In this document: positions 38,922-48,411 of the stretch, piece by piece
Layout: every line of letters begins with the position of its first letter
Numbering within the stretch: the first letter of the stretch is position 1
Assembly (NCBI RefSeq): GCF_030316135.1
Contig: NZ_CP128185.1
Span: 3,720,001-3,784,000, forward strand
Origin: Aliiglaciecola sp. LCG003
Lineage (GTDB): Bacteria > Pseudomonadota > Gammaproteobacteria > Enterobacterales > Alteromonadaceae
Direction of reading: 5' to 3'
DNA: 64,000 bases
The notes under the pieces: model-generated
Databases searched by the model: none
What the model was told of the DNA's origin: nothing
The model's input: the letters and a program-made list of their open reading frames with translations, nothing else
Program-made: the position numbers and the translations under genes

Positions 38922-39373
38922 AAGTTTATTCGCGCAAGGACAAGTATGGCAGCTACCAGCTTAGTTATGAAAACAAATTAATGCATGCGGTTGTTACAGG
39001 TGCTGTGGGTGAAAGTTTAGCAAAACAATTTGCTAAAGACTTTACCGAGTTAGTCAACACAATCGATGTACCATTCTGGGGTTATGTAGGCGATATGACT
39101 GCATTGCAGGCTTATACAACTGAAGCTGAAGTATATGTCCTAGCGACCCATAATCTGGCGATGAAGTCTGGTAGCGTAATAGATACTTATTGTATTGGTA
39201 CGGCAGTATCAAAGGCACAGCTAATCAGAATTCGTAAACAGTCTGGAATAGAAAGTGATCTTGAAGACCATTTGTATGGCAGCATAGATGAATGTGCCAA
39301 GGCTGCGTTATTCATCATTAACAAGCTCGAAAAAAAAAGGCGTATAATAAGCGATGAGGATTATGCAGTCTAA
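38918..39373 (+). CDS. Unknown protein, possibly STAS/SpoIIAA-like
   Basis: 151 residues, no signal peptide or membrane segment. Alternating strand-helix pattern with a tryptophan-containing strand (VPFWGYVGDMTALQ) recalls SpoIIAA/STAS-like folds, but no firm family match. Translationally coupled to the rhodanese gene, yet one product is exported and this one cytoplasmic. Confidence 0.65.
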   Translation: MKVYSRKDKYGSYQLSYENKLMHAVVTGAVGESLAKQFAKDFTELVNTIDVPFWGYVGDMTALQAYTTEAEVYVLATHNLAMKSGSVIDTYCIGTAVSKAQLIRIRKQSGIESDLEDHLYGSIDECAKAALFIINKLEKKRRIISDEDYAV

Positions 39374-39492
39374 TTACACAATACAGCTCTATGCCCTAAC
39401 CCATCAATTATTTTTCACGTTTAATAATTAGCATCTAAATGTGGGATAATAAATTTTTATCTTAATCTCACATACATAGCAAAGACACGTTA

Positions 39493-40077
39493 ATGGAAAG
39501 TCAAAATAAGACAATGACCGAAATCCGTTTTGAACCGCTAGCTCCTCAACATTTTGAACGAATTATCGCTCTTGGTAATCAAGTACACGGCGATAATTAT
39601 CTCGATGTCGCCAGCCTTCAAGATTTATACCTTAACTCATTTCAGCATGGTATTAATGCCAGCTTAGTGTCTCTTGACGGAGACACACTGATTGGTTTTC
39701 GACTGACCATTGCAGCTAAAAAGTGGAAAATGGATAAATGGTGCTCTGCAGATAAATGGTTATTGCCAAGTGAACAGGTTTGTTATTTTAAGTGTAATAC
39801 CGTAGATGACGCCTACCGAGGCTTAGGTATTGGCTCTAAGTTACTATCCTTATCGATTGAAAAAGCACGACACCAAGGGGCAAAAGCCGGTCTGGCACAT
39901 ATCTGGCTAGCTAGTCCCGGTAACAGTGCTTATAAATATTTTTCCAAGTGTGGTGGCAAGCTAATAGCCGAACATCCTGGAAAGTGGCGTCACCTCAGTA
40001 TTGAAGAAGGATATTGCTGCCCTGTTTGTAACGATATTTGTGAATGTGTCGCCGCAGAAATGCTTCTTGAATTTTAA
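39493..40077 (+). CDS. GNAT-family N-acetyltransferase
   Basis: 194 residues, GNAT fold with acetyl-CoA loop AYRGLGIGSKLL (about 108-119). The C-terminus carries a cysteine-rich segment (CCPVCNDICEC), unusual in the family and able to bind a metal. The next gene, a FAD oxidoreductase, begins 18 bp later. Substrate unknown; the pairing suggests polyamine or amino-acid metabolism (inference). Confidence 0.85.
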   Translation: MESQNKTMTEIRFEPLAPQHFERIIALGNQVHGDNYLDVASLQDLYLNSFQHGINASLVSLDGDTLIGFRLTIAAKKWKMDKWCSADKWLLPSEQVCYFKCNTVDDAYRGLGIGSKLLSLSIEKARHQGAKAGLAHIWLASPGNSAYKYFSKCGGKLIAEHPGKWRHLSIEEGYCCPVCNDICECVAAEMLLEF

Positions 40078-40095
40078 AAATAAGATAAATTAAAT

Positions 40096-41427
40096 ATGTA
40101 CGACCCGCTAATTGAGAGCCACCCAAAACCATCGCAGGGATACCCTGATTCCTATTGGTCTAGATCGATCAAAGCATTACCCACTACTAACCAACTAACC
40201 TCAGACACCCATGCTGACATCGCCATAATCGGAGCCGGTTATACCGGCCTATCTGCCGCTTATCATCTAGCATCACAGTATAATAAAAAAGTAATAGTAT
40301 TGGATGCGAATGACGCAGGTTGGGGATGCAGCGGTCGCAATGCGGGCTTTGTCTTACCTGGGACAGGTAGGCTTTCATTATTCGACATGGAGCGCAAGTG
40401 GGGCAGTAGTATTGCCACCCAAGTGTTTGAAGAATATATGCAGTCTATTCAGCAAGTTGAACATATGATAACGGCAGGCGATATCGATTGTGATAAAACA
40501 GCAGGAGGTTATCTCAAACTTGCCCATCGCCGCGCTTCAGTCGCTGATTTGCGATATCAAGCAGAGCAACTGCATCAAAAATTTGGCGAATCAGTACGGT
40601 TTGTTAGCAGCAAAGAAGTCGAGCATGACTATCTGAAAAGCGCCAATATGTTCGGCGGGATCTATTTCGGTGACTGTTTCGGTGTCAATCCATTGAAGTT
40701 AGTATTGGGCTATAAAGATCTAGCTGAAAAAGCGGGTGTTACGCTTTATTGCAACTCCCCTGTCGTCAATTGGCAACACAAAACTTATGAGCATTGTTTG
40801 TACACTCCAAATGGCAGGGTCACCGCTGAAAAAGTCATAATTGCCACCAATGGTTACACGGGTAAAAAGCTGCATACCACAGTTGATAATCGCCACTTTC
40901 CGGTATTGTCTAGCATCATAGTGACTAGACCTTTGACCGCAACAGAATTAGAAGCGGTGAATCTAAGAACCGGTCTCTTGGCGATGGATACCCGTAAGAT
41001 GAAATACTATTATCGTCTGTTACCGGATAATCGCATATTGTTCGGTGGACGTGGCGCGATAGCAGGAAAAGATGCTGACAAAACTGTACATCTACAGCGA
41101 CTATTGGCCGGTTTAAAAAGTACATTCCCAACTTTAGGGAACATCAATGCGGATTACTTTTGGAGCGGCTGGGTAAGTGCGACTTATGACAATTATCCTA
41201 GAATTGGTGCTAATGAAGACAGTTCGGTGCACTATTCAATGGGGTATTGTGGCTCAGGATTGGCATTCTCGACATTGGCAGGTAAGCGTTTAGCCCAAAG
41301 TATTTGCGAACCAGAAGCTTTGCCTTCTTTGCCCTTTTGGCAGTCGCCTCCGCCTAAATTCCCCTTTTCCCCCTTCCGACGTTTAGGGTTAAGGGCTTAT
41401 TACGCACTGGCTAATTTAAGAGATTAG
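40096..41427 (+). CDS. FAD-dependent amine/amino-acid oxidoreductase (DAO family)
   Basis: 443 residues. FAD motif IIGAGYTGLSAAYHLA (about 44-59), CSGRNAGFVLPG flavin-binding region, and C-terminal SMGYCGSGLAFSTLAGK. Closest in character to gamma-glutamylputrescine oxidase (PuuB) and related DAO enzymes. No puu genes are adjacent, so substrate assignment is open. The gene end lies inside a hairpin shared with the tyrS intergenic space. Confidence 0.87.
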   Translation: MYDPLIESHPKPSQGYPDSYWSRSIKALPTTNQLTSDTHADIAIIGAGYTGLSAAYHLASQYNKKVIVLDANDAGWGCSGRNAGFVLPGTGRLSLFDMERKWGSSIATQVFEEYMQSIQQVEHMITAGDIDCDKTAGGYLKLAHRRASVADLRYQAEQLHQKFGESVRFVSSKEVEHDYLKSANMFGGIYFGDCFGVNPLKLVLGYKDLAEKAGVTLYCNSPVVNWQHKTYEHCLYTPNGRVTAEKVIIATNGYTGKKLHTTVDNRHFPVLSSIIVTRPLTATELEAVNLRTGLLAMDTRKMKYYYRLLPDNRILFGGRGAIAGKDADKTVHLQRLLAGLKSTFPTLGNINADYFWSGWVSATYDNYPRIGANEDSSVHYSMGYCGSGLAFSTLAGKRLAQSICEPEALPSLPFWQSPPPKFPFSPFRRLGLRAYYALANLRD

Positions 41428-41435
41428 CCAATGCG
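41403..41435. terminator. Hairpin between the oxidoreductase gene and tyrS
   Basis: CGCACTGGCTAAT / ATTAGCCAATGCG forms a 13-bp stem with one mismatch and a 7-base loop across the oxidoreductase stop codon, between convergent genes. There is no clear U tract on either side, so this is only a possible bidirectional terminator. Confidence 0.4.
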
Positions 41436-41455
41436 TAGCCAGATCTCACGTAAGA

Positions 41456-42655
41456 CTATTTTAAGCTAATTTTGGCAAACTTACGTTTGCCAACTTGAAA
41501 TACAGCTGTAGAGCCCGCTTTCACCATTAGTTTCGCATCTTCAACTTTTTCTCCATCAATCTTCACCGCGCCTTGCTTAATCATCCGCATCGCTTCTGAC
41601 GTAGAGCCAACCAAATTGGCTTCTTTGAGCAAATTAGCGATGGGAAAACCTTGAGCAGCTGAGTCAATGGTCAGTTCAGCAATATCATCTGGAATGGCAT
41701 TTTTCTGGAAGCGCTGAATAAAGTCTTGATGGGCATTTTCTGCGTCGGCGTCACTATGAAATCGTGCGATGATTTCCTTGGCCAATTCAATTTTGACATC
41801 TCGAGGATTAGCGCCCTGTTCTATCGCCACCTTAAGTTCAGCAATATGTTCTATTGGTTTAAAGCTAAGCAGCTCGTAGTAGCGCCACATTAAATCGTCT
41901 GAAATAGACATGATTTTGCCAAACATGTCATTGGGTGCATCCGTGATACCGATATAATTACCTAAGGATTTGGACATCTTCTGCACACCATCTAAGCCCT
42001 CTAGCAGCGGCATCATCAGTACCGTTTGTTGACGTTGCCCTTCCGATTTTTGCAGCTCTCGCCCCATCAATAGATTGAAACGCTGATCTGTGCCACCTAG
42101 CTCTACATCAGCTTGCAGCGCAACAGAATCCCAGCCTTGAACCAAAGGATATAAAAATTCATGTATCGCTATAGCTTGACCATTGGCATAACGCTTTTTA
42201 AAATCATCTCTTTCTAGCATCCGTGCTACGGTTTGACGTGCGGCCAATTTAATCAAGCCTGCCGCGCCTAGAGTATCCATCCACTCAGAGTTAAATCTGA
42301 CCGTTGTTATACTCTCATCAAGAATTTTAAACACCTGCTCTTTGTAGGTTTGCGCATTGGCCAGAATGTCTTCTCTACTGAGGGGTTTACGAGTGACATT
42401 TTTACCAGTAGGATCACCGATCATGCCTGTGAAATCGCCAATCAAAAAGATTACTTCGTGGCCAAGCGATTGAAAAGCACGCAGTTTATTTAATAAAACG
42501 GTATGGCCTAGATGCAGATCCGGTGCAGTGGGATCAAAGCCAGCTTTAATTTTTAGAGGTTTACCCTCTTTTAGCTTGGCAACAAGCTCTTCTTCGATCA
42601 AAATCTCATCCGCACCGCGTTTAATTTCGTTAATTGCGTCTTGCCAATTTGTCAT
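41456..42655 (-). CDS. tyrS: Tyrosyl-tRNA synthetase
   Basis: 399 residues, class I synthetase: HIGH-type HLGH ([14 protein letters not shown]), KMSKS ([10 protein letters not shown]) and a C-terminal S4 RNA-binding domain (about 335-395). It charges tRNA-Tyr. Length and N-terminus fit the TyrRS form common in Alteromonadales. Confidence 0.97.
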   Translation of the reverse strand: MTNWQDAINEIKRGADEILIEEELVAKLKEGKPLKIKAGFDPTAPDLHLGHTVLLNKLRAFQSLGHEVIFLIGDFTGMIGDPTGKNVTRKPLSREDILANAQTYKEQVFKILDESITTVRFNSEWMDTLGAAGLIKLAARQTVARMLERDDFKKRYANGQAIAIHEFLYPLVQGWDSVALQADVELGGTDQRFNLLMGRELQKSEGQRQQTVLMMPLLEGLDGVQKMSKSLGNYIGITDAPNDMFGKIMSISDDLMWRYYELLSFKPIEHIAELKVAIEQGANPRDVKIELAKEIIARFHSDADAENAHQDFIQRFQKNAIPDDIAELTIDSAAQGFPIANLLKEANLVGSTSEAMRMIKQGAVKIDGEKVEDAKLMVKAGSTAVFQVGKRKFAKISLK

Positions 42656-42867
42656 TACATTACCTCTTGAGCACGGAAAATAAATATTATTAAGGCGCGC
42701 ATTTTACGCATGCAGGCTCCATAGTGAAAGGACTTATGTATTTTTTTATATAACAGGTTATTTAGTTTCATACCCATCAATCTGTACATTTTTTGACCTG
42801 CGGGTGGAAACTTAACGCAAATCGTTATATTCTCACTTTAGCGAAGTAAGCAGAGATTTGATAGAAC

Positions 42868-44160
42868 GTGGTACAAAAGACTCTTAAACAATTACCCATC
42901 AAGCATAAGGCCCTGTTGTCTGGCCTAGCATTATTTTTATTGGTTTTGATTTTCATTCCATCAGAACAGGCTCAGGCATCAAAGAATAGCCAGATCCTAG
43001 AAGTTGGCAAGCGTTACGACATTCCTGTATCCATTGATAGTCCTGAGCAGTTGCAGCAGGCTTTAGAAGTAGACACGCCTGATTGGCAAGTGTTTAAAAT
43101 TAAGCAAGGCGACAACCTGGCTAAAATTTTACATCGAGCTGGTTTAACACCACAAGAAACCCACTATGTAAGCACGGCGGGAAAAGATGCAAAACAGCTT
43201 TTAAAGATGCGTCCAGGACAACAACTTGAATTATTAATTGATCCGGCAGGCCAGTTAGAGTCAATACGCTACCAGTTATCTTCAACCAAAACCCTAGAAA
43301 TTGACCGTCAAGATACCAACAAGTTTGCCAGTAAAATCCTGGAACAAAACCTCGATACTCGATTTAATTTCGCACAAGGCGAAATTGTCAGTAACTTTTG
43401 GAATGCGGCTGTTAAGGCAAATCTACCGGAAAACCAAATTATGAATCTAGCCGGTATATTTGGTTGGGACATTGATTTTGCTTTAGAGTTACGCCAAGGC
43501 GATTCCTTTAATGTTGTATATGAAGAACATTTTAGCAACGGTGAATTTGTCGAGTCAGGTAAAATTGTGGCCGCAGAGTTTGTTAACCAAGGCGAAGTTT
43601 TTACCGCGATATTGCATGAAGATGGCAATTACTACACGCCACAGGGCCGCAGTATGCGTAAAAGTTTTCTGCGCGCACCGGTTAACTTTAAATATATTAG
43701 CTCTAGTTTCAAGAAAAAGCGCTTCCACCCAGTACAAAAACGTTGGAAGGCGCATCGCGGCGTAGATTACGCGGCAAATACCGGCACCCCTGTTATTGCT
43801 GCAGGAGATGGCCGCGTGATTCGTGCGACTTACGATAAATTTAATGGTCATCATGTATTCATTCAGCATGGTGAAAAGTATGTGACCAAATACCTGCACT
43901 TCACCAAACGTGCAGTTAAAAAAGGACAAAGTGTTAAACAAGGTCAAGTCATTGGTTATGTGGGAGCGACTGGATTAGCTGCGGGTCCTCATCTACACTA
44001 TGAGTTCTTAGTAGATGGTGTTCACCGCAATCCACGAACCGTTGCGCTACCCCAAGCCAAACCCATTGCTAAGGATGAAGCTCAGGCGTTTGCAAAAATC
44101 GCTGCTAAACGAGTTGAACAGTTAGGAAACACAAAACGTATCATGCTAGCAATGAATTAA
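42868..44160 (+). CDS. M23 murein endopeptidase, MepM-like
   Basis: 430 residues starting at GTG. N-terminal membrane anchor (about 15-33), an OapA/LysM-like region (about 75-130; VFKIKQGDNLAKILHRAGL), a linker domain and the M23 domain with zinc motifs HRGVDYAA and HLHYEF. Cleaves peptidoglycan cross-links for cell-wall growth. It is divergent from tyrS and 10 bp before anmK, so cell-wall growth and wall recycling are linked in one transcript. Confidence 0.92.
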   Translation: MVQKTLKQLPIKHKALLSGLALFLLVLIFIPSEQAQASKNSQILEVGKRYDIPVSIDSPEQLQQALEVDTPDWQVFKIKQGDNLAKILHRAGLTPQETHYVSTAGKDAKQLLKMRPGQQLELLIDPAGQLESIRYQLSSTKTLEIDRQDTNKFASKILEQNLDTRFNFAQGEIVSNFWNAAVKANLPENQIMNLAGIFGWDIDFALELRQGDSFNVVYEEHFSNGEFVESGKIVAAEFVNQGEVFTAILHEDGNYYTPQGRSMRKSFLRAPVNFKYISSSFKKKRFHPVQKRWKAHRGVDYAANTGTPVIAAGDGRVIRATYDKFNGHHVFIQHGEKYVTKYLHFTKRAVKKGQSVKQGQVIGYVGATGLAAGPHLHYEFLVDGVHRNPRTVALPQAKPIAKDEAQAFAKIAAKRVEQLGNTKRIMLAMN

Positions 44161-44170
44161 TAGGAGAGCT

Positions 44171-45283
44171 ATGTCAGACCTATATATTGGGTTAATGTCT
44201 GGCACCAGTATGGATGGTGTCGACGTTGCTCTGGTAGACTTTTCAAAAATTCAACCTATCGTCATCGCATATCAAAGCTATCCCTATCCGACATTATTGC
44301 TTAGTCAGTTGCATCGGCTGTGTTCGAGCTCTGAGAATGAAGTGGTTAGTATGGGGCACGCCGACCGTGCCGTAGCTATTTGCTTTGCCGAGGCAGTCAA
44401 TAGGTTGCTTGCCGTCATTGGGGTAAAGGCGGATAAAATAACTGCCATAGGTTCCCATGGACAAACCATTCGCCACCATCCAAATGGATCTAATGGCTTC
44501 ACTTTGCAGATAGGCGATCCAAATACGTTAGCGGTGCTAACGGGTATAGATGTGGTAGCTGACTTTCGCCGCAAAGATATTGCCCTTGGAGGCCAAGGAG
44601 CGCCTTTAGCGCCTGCCTTTCATCAGGCAGTATTTCGACATTCACAACATTCTCGCGTGGTGCTGAACATAGGCGGAATTGCAAACCTTACCTACATTCC
44701 CAAAGATCCAAGAAAACCGGTGCTTGGATTTGACACAGGTCCCGGCAACGCTTTGATGGATGCATGGTGCAAAAAGCACCTACAGCAAGCTTTCGACAAA
44801 AATGGCGTTTGGGCGGCACAAGGTAGTCGTGACGTTAAGTTGTTACGACAACTGGCTAGTGATGACTACTTTGGGTTACCTGCGCCTAAAAGCACTGGCA
44901 GAGAAAAATTCAATCTTGCTTGGCTTGAGGACAACTTGGCAGCCCTTGGACACCAATGTACTGTTGAAAGCGTTCAAGCAACCCTATGTATGCTAACGTG
45001 CTGCTCAATCGCTCAACAAATAAACCTATTGGGTGATGTTGAACAAGTTTTTGTATGTGGTGGAGGGGCGCAAAACGACTTCTTAATGGATTTATTAGCC
45101 AACGAATTAGTCGAAGCCCAGTTATCTACGACTGAAGAGTTAGGGATACTGCCGGATGAAGTAGAAGCAGTCGCTTTCGCTTGGTTAGCCTTTGCCCATA
45201 AGAATGGCATTGCCGGTAATTTACCCAGTGTGACCGGTGCCAGCAAAAAAGCTATTTTGGGCGGCTACTTTCCAGCGCAATAA
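44171..45283 (+). CDS. anmK: Anhydro-N-acetylmuramic acid kinase
   Basis: 370 residues. N-terminal GLMSGTSMDGVDVAL, central GGIANLTYIP and GFDTGPGNALMD, and C-terminal VCGGGAQN. It phosphorylates and opens 1,6-anhydroMurNAc during peptidoglycan recycling. GGAG precedes the ATG. Directly follows the M23 peptidase gene. Confidence 0.97.
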   Translation: MSDLYIGLMSGTSMDGVDVALVDFSKIQPIVIAYQSYPYPTLLLSQLHRLCSSSENEVVSMGHADRAVAICFAEAVNRLLAVIGVKADKITAIGSHGQTIRHHPNGSNGFTLQIGDPNTLAVLTGIDVVADFRRKDIALGGQGAPLAPAFHQAVFRHSQHSRVVLNIGGIANLTYIPKDPRKPVLGFDTGPGNALMDAWCKKHLQQAFDKNGVWAAQGSRDVKLLRQLASDDYFGLPAPKSTGREKFNLAWLEDNLAALGHQCTVESVQATLCMLTCCSIAQQINLLGDVEQVFVCGGGAQNDFLMDLLANELVEAQLSTTEELGILPDEVEAVAFAWLAFAHKNGIAGNLPSVTGASKKAILGGYFPAQ

Positions 45284-45327
45284 ATTTTAAACCATGGCTG
45301 TATAGCAGTTCAAATATAAGATCAACA

Positions 45328-45804
45328 GTGAAAAAAAATATTCGCCCCTTAGACAATACGGACTTGCAAATTTTGGCCCTGATGTATCAGGATGCCAGTC
45401 TATCAAATAAAGATATCGCTCTTCAGGTGGGACTGGCACCCTCATCTTGCTTAGAGCGAGTCAAGCGACTACAAGCCGATGGCACCATTATCAGTCAACA
45501 TCTGTTAGTCGATATGAAAGCACTGGGCGGCCACATTCAAGCGCTTATATCTGTGCGCTTATCTGATCATAATCGCGCCACGGTGAACCAGTTTCAAACA
45601 GATTTACTCCCCTTGCCGGAAGTTATGAGTATTTTTCATATGGGCGGAGAAAATGATTTCTTAATTCACGTGACCGTATCTGACTCCATTCACTTAAGAG
45701 ATTTTGTGTTTAATGCTGTCACCGCAAGAAAAGAAGTTAATCATGTGGAAACCGCCTTGGTATACGACCACCAAGTTAGTCATACATTACCTAATTTTAA
45801 TTAG
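45328..45804 (+). CDS. Lrp/AsnC-family regulator
   Basis: 158 residues from GTG 45328: N-terminal winged HTH (LDNTDLQILALMYQDASLSNKDIALQVGLAPSS region) and C-terminal RAM ligand-binding domain (GGENDFLIHVTVSD). Typical amino-acid-responsive regulator. The nearest amino-acid enzyme gene is the PLP enzyme 0.7 kb downstream, transcribed towards it, a possible target (inference). Confidence 0.9.
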   Translation: MKKNIRPLDNTDLQILALMYQDASLSNKDIALQVGLAPSSCLERVKRLQADGTIISQHLLVDMKALGGHIQALISVRLSDHNRATVNQFQTDLLPLPEVMSIFHMGGENDFLIHVTVSDSIHLRDFVFNAVTARKEVNHVETALVYDHQVSHTLPNFN

Positions 45805-45842
45805 CCTGAGGCTAAAACTGCTTAACATCCGAGGTCTAATCT

Positions 45843-46433
45843 ATGCATTTGAATATCATTCTTGCAACCGTTGTACTGGCATTTGTCAATTTTACGGCCC
45901 TTGCTAACTCATCTTCCATTTCAGCTCAGGCACAGTTTTTCAACAGTTTGCACGCATTGTGTGGCAAAGCGTTTGCAGGTCAGGTAACCGTCGACAATGC
46001 CCCTGGCGATGGATTTAACAACAAAAAACTTATTATGCATGTCAGGCAATGTAGTGATGATACCCTGCATATCCCTTTTCATGTGGGAAGTAATGCCTCA
46101 AGAACTTGGGTTATTAGCAAAACAGTCGCAGGCCTTAGTCTTAAACATGATCATAGGCACGAAGATGGCAGTGAGGATAAGTTGAGCCAATATGGCGGAC
46201 ATACTTTAGATGATGGCTGGCCTCAAGTTCAGTCGTTTCCAGCTGACCAATATTCCAAGCAATTATTTGTTGATGCCGGCATTCCTCAATCGATAGGGAA
46301 TACATGGCAAATGTATATTTACCCTGATAAATTTACCTATCGTTTAATACGGCAGGGCCGGGAGTTCCGAGTTGATTTTGATTTAACTAATCCGGTGGCA
46401 ACGCCTCACGCTGCATGGGGATACAAAGACTGA
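45843..46433 (+). CDS. Conserved secreted protein of unknown function
   Basis: 196 residues; signal peptide about 1-21 (ALA cleavage). The mature part has cysteines near 39 and 75, a histidine/aspartate cluster (LKHDHRHEDGSED) that could bind metal, and a C-terminal strand-rich section. No named family recognised. It ends in a hairpin shared with the convergent PLP-enzyme gene. Confidence 0.7.
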   Translation: MHLNIILATVVLAFVNFTALANSSSISAQAQFFNSLHALCGKAFAGQVTVDNAPGDGFNNKKLIMHVRQCSDDTLHIPFHVGSNASRTWVISKTVAGLSLKHDHRHEDGSEDKLSQYGGHTLDDGWPQVQSFPADQYSKQLFVDAGIPQSIGNTWQMYIYPDKFTYRLIRQGREFRVDFDLTNPVATPHAAWGYKD

Positions 46434-46454
46434 GAGAACATACCGTCCTCTCAG
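46430..46454. terminator. Convergent-gene hairpin
   Basis: CTGAGAG / CTCTCAG, a 7-bp stem with an 11-base loop, starts at the last codon of the secreted-protein gene and lies between convergent genes. No long U tract. Confidence 0.4.
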
Positions 46455-46469
46455 CCATATTGTATAGGT

Positions 46470-48260
46470 CTAACTGAGTAAGCTGGACATGCTTGCGCCA
46501 GAGCCATAATGCTGCTCACACACTCGCATACAAGTTTGCATATATAATTCATCTAGATCTTGCGCACTCATAAACTGCTCACTGAAACCGGGTAGATGGG
46601 GGTCAATATGCAATTTGGCGCTATTAATGAAATGAGCCAGCAACTCTTTGACATTATCAGTGCCCATAGCAATTCGCATTGTTGTGGTGTGGATCCCAGC
46701 TTTATGCTGCTCCTGACGTGACATTTCAGAGTGCGACGTCAAAGCTGGGCACAAGATGATGGTATTATTTTGTCCGATACTGACCTGATGACTAAAGGCG
46801 GGCTCCAACGCATCGAAAAAGCGCACAAACACATCCCGCTGCAAACCGGCTCTTTCCATATCAACGGTAAATAATGCACATGGCCAGCCATGGCGCATTT
46901 GCTTTTCTTTAATCGGTGCATTGGGATGATCTGGCAGAGCATGGCTATTCACATTTAGCGCTGGGTGGGACGCAAGGAACTGACTGAATACTTGCGTATT
47001 GATTACCTTGTTCATGATGCGTGGTTCTAGTGTTTTCATACCATTTAACACATCGAAGGCTTTCTCAGAATCCAAGAATGCTCCTTTGATGTAATACACA
47101 TCCCAAAACATAGTGCGCGACCAATCATAACCATTTACACAATCACCTTTGGCTTGGAACATTCGATAGCCTTCGCCAATCACCACACCAGCGGTTGTCG
47201 CCCCACTTCCGCACAAATCTTTAGTGTAACTGTGGACGATATAATCGGGACGCTTTGCTTTGTCTTTTTGTTGCAAAGGTTGATGGAGAACAGGAGTAGC
47301 TAAGGTAGCATCCAACATCACCAAATGATCGTTTTTGTGAGCTTCCTCACAAATTCCTGCTATGTCTAATACATAACCATGGGGATTGCACGGCGACTCA
47401 ATATAAACATGCAAAGCCTTATCATCTTGTAAGCGGTCTTTGTGTTTATCTTTTACCTCATCCATAAAACGCTTGAACTCGTCGGTTGAATAGCCATCAA
47501 ACCATTCGAGTTGAATGTCTAGTCGATTTTTCCTAGCAAAGAAATCATGTAGCAGTTGATAGACTCCGCCATAAACATTTCGAGATACAATTAAAACATC
47601 ACCATGGCCTAATACATTAGATAGTAGCGCATCAATTGCAGCCATCCCTGAATTGAAGTTCCAGGCCAGATAGTCAGCAGAGTACGGACCGGCTTCCAAA
47701 TCAACAATAGCATTGGCTAACGAAATATTGGTTGGATTCAACAAACGGGAATATATTTGGTGGGTGAACTCCTTACCCTGAAAGGCATCATCAACCCACT
47801 CAGTACAAGCATAAACATAGGTAGCAGTTCTAACGATCACCGGAGTAGCAGAAAATAGTGCGGTGACATTATCAAATAGAGGATAGTGACTCTTGGAGAT
47901 TTGAGAACCATTTTGCTTAGTCATACTTTGATAAGTGGCTCGAAACGGATTTTGTAAGGTGTCGAGTACCTTGGCTATTTGAAAAGATAAAAACTTCTTG
48001 GCATTAAAATAGGCAAGCTTGTCTTCTTTATTTAGGCCTTCGAGAGTTTCATTGGTGATTTTCCACAAGGCATTTATGTCTAACTGAGCAAGATAGAAAT
48101 GACTGGCAGCTTGAAATAAAGCCTTACCATAATCAGAATCCGCATCTATACCAAAATGGGCTAGTTGCTCAGCAGCCAGCTGTTCAATGCTTTCGGCCTT
48201 AGAGGTATTGCGCTTGGGTGATAGTAATTTCGCTTGTGAGACTTGTTGATCATTGTGCAT
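46470..48260 (-). CDS. Large PLP-dependent enzyme, Cys/Met metabolism family
   Basis: 596 residues from ATG 48260, which has GTAAGAG seven bases upstream; a TTG at 48290 is the longer option. Fold type I: the PLP lysine lies in VHSYTKDLCGSG and the C-terminus carries the family end motif (KAGIHTTTMRIAMGTDNVKEL), as in cystathionine gamma-synthases and lyases. Typical members are about 400 residues; here there are nearly 200 additional N-terminal residues of mostly helical, charged sequence. Reaction unknown; amino-acid lyase or transsulfuration chemistry is likely. Divergent from a 2-hydroxyacid dehydrogenase. Confidence 0.83.
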   Translation of the reverse strand: MHNDQQVSQAKLLSPKRNTSKAESIEQLAAEQLAHFGIDADSDYGKALFQAASHFYLAQLDINALWKITNETLEGLNKEDKLAYFNAKKFLSFQIAKVLDTLQNPFRATYQSMTKQNGSQISKSHYPLFDNVTALFSATPVIVRTATYVYACTEWVDDAFQGKEFTHQIYSRLLNPTNISLANAIVDLEAGPYSADYLAWNFNSGMAAIDALLSNVLGHGDVLIVSRNVYGGVYQLLHDFFARKNRLDIQLEWFDGYSTDEFKRFMDEVKDKHKDRLQDDKALHVYIESPCNPHGYVLDIAGICEEAHKNDHLVMLDATLATPVLHQPLQQKDKAKRPDYIVHSYTKDLCGSGATTAGVVIGEGYRMFQAKGDCVNGYDWSRTMFWDVYYIKGAFLDSEKAFDVLNGMKTLEPRIMNKVINTQVFSQFLASHPALNVNSHALPDHPNAPIKEKQMRHGWPCALFTVDMERAGLQRDVFVRFFDALEPAFSHQVSIGQNNTIILCPALTSHSEMSRQEQHKAGIHTTTMRIAMGTDNVKELLAHFINSAKLHIDPHLPGFSEQFMSAQDLDELYMQTCMRVCEQHYGSGASMSSLLS

Positions 48261-48411
48261 ATGTTTACTCTTACAGGTGAATGTTGCCAATTGATTAGCA
48301 TTTTTATTCTCACACTTTAAACCAATTTAATTCACACAATAAACATTTTAAACGAATTATATTTGGAATATTGGCAACCATAGGAAACTTATATTTACTT
48401 TTAAGGCACAA

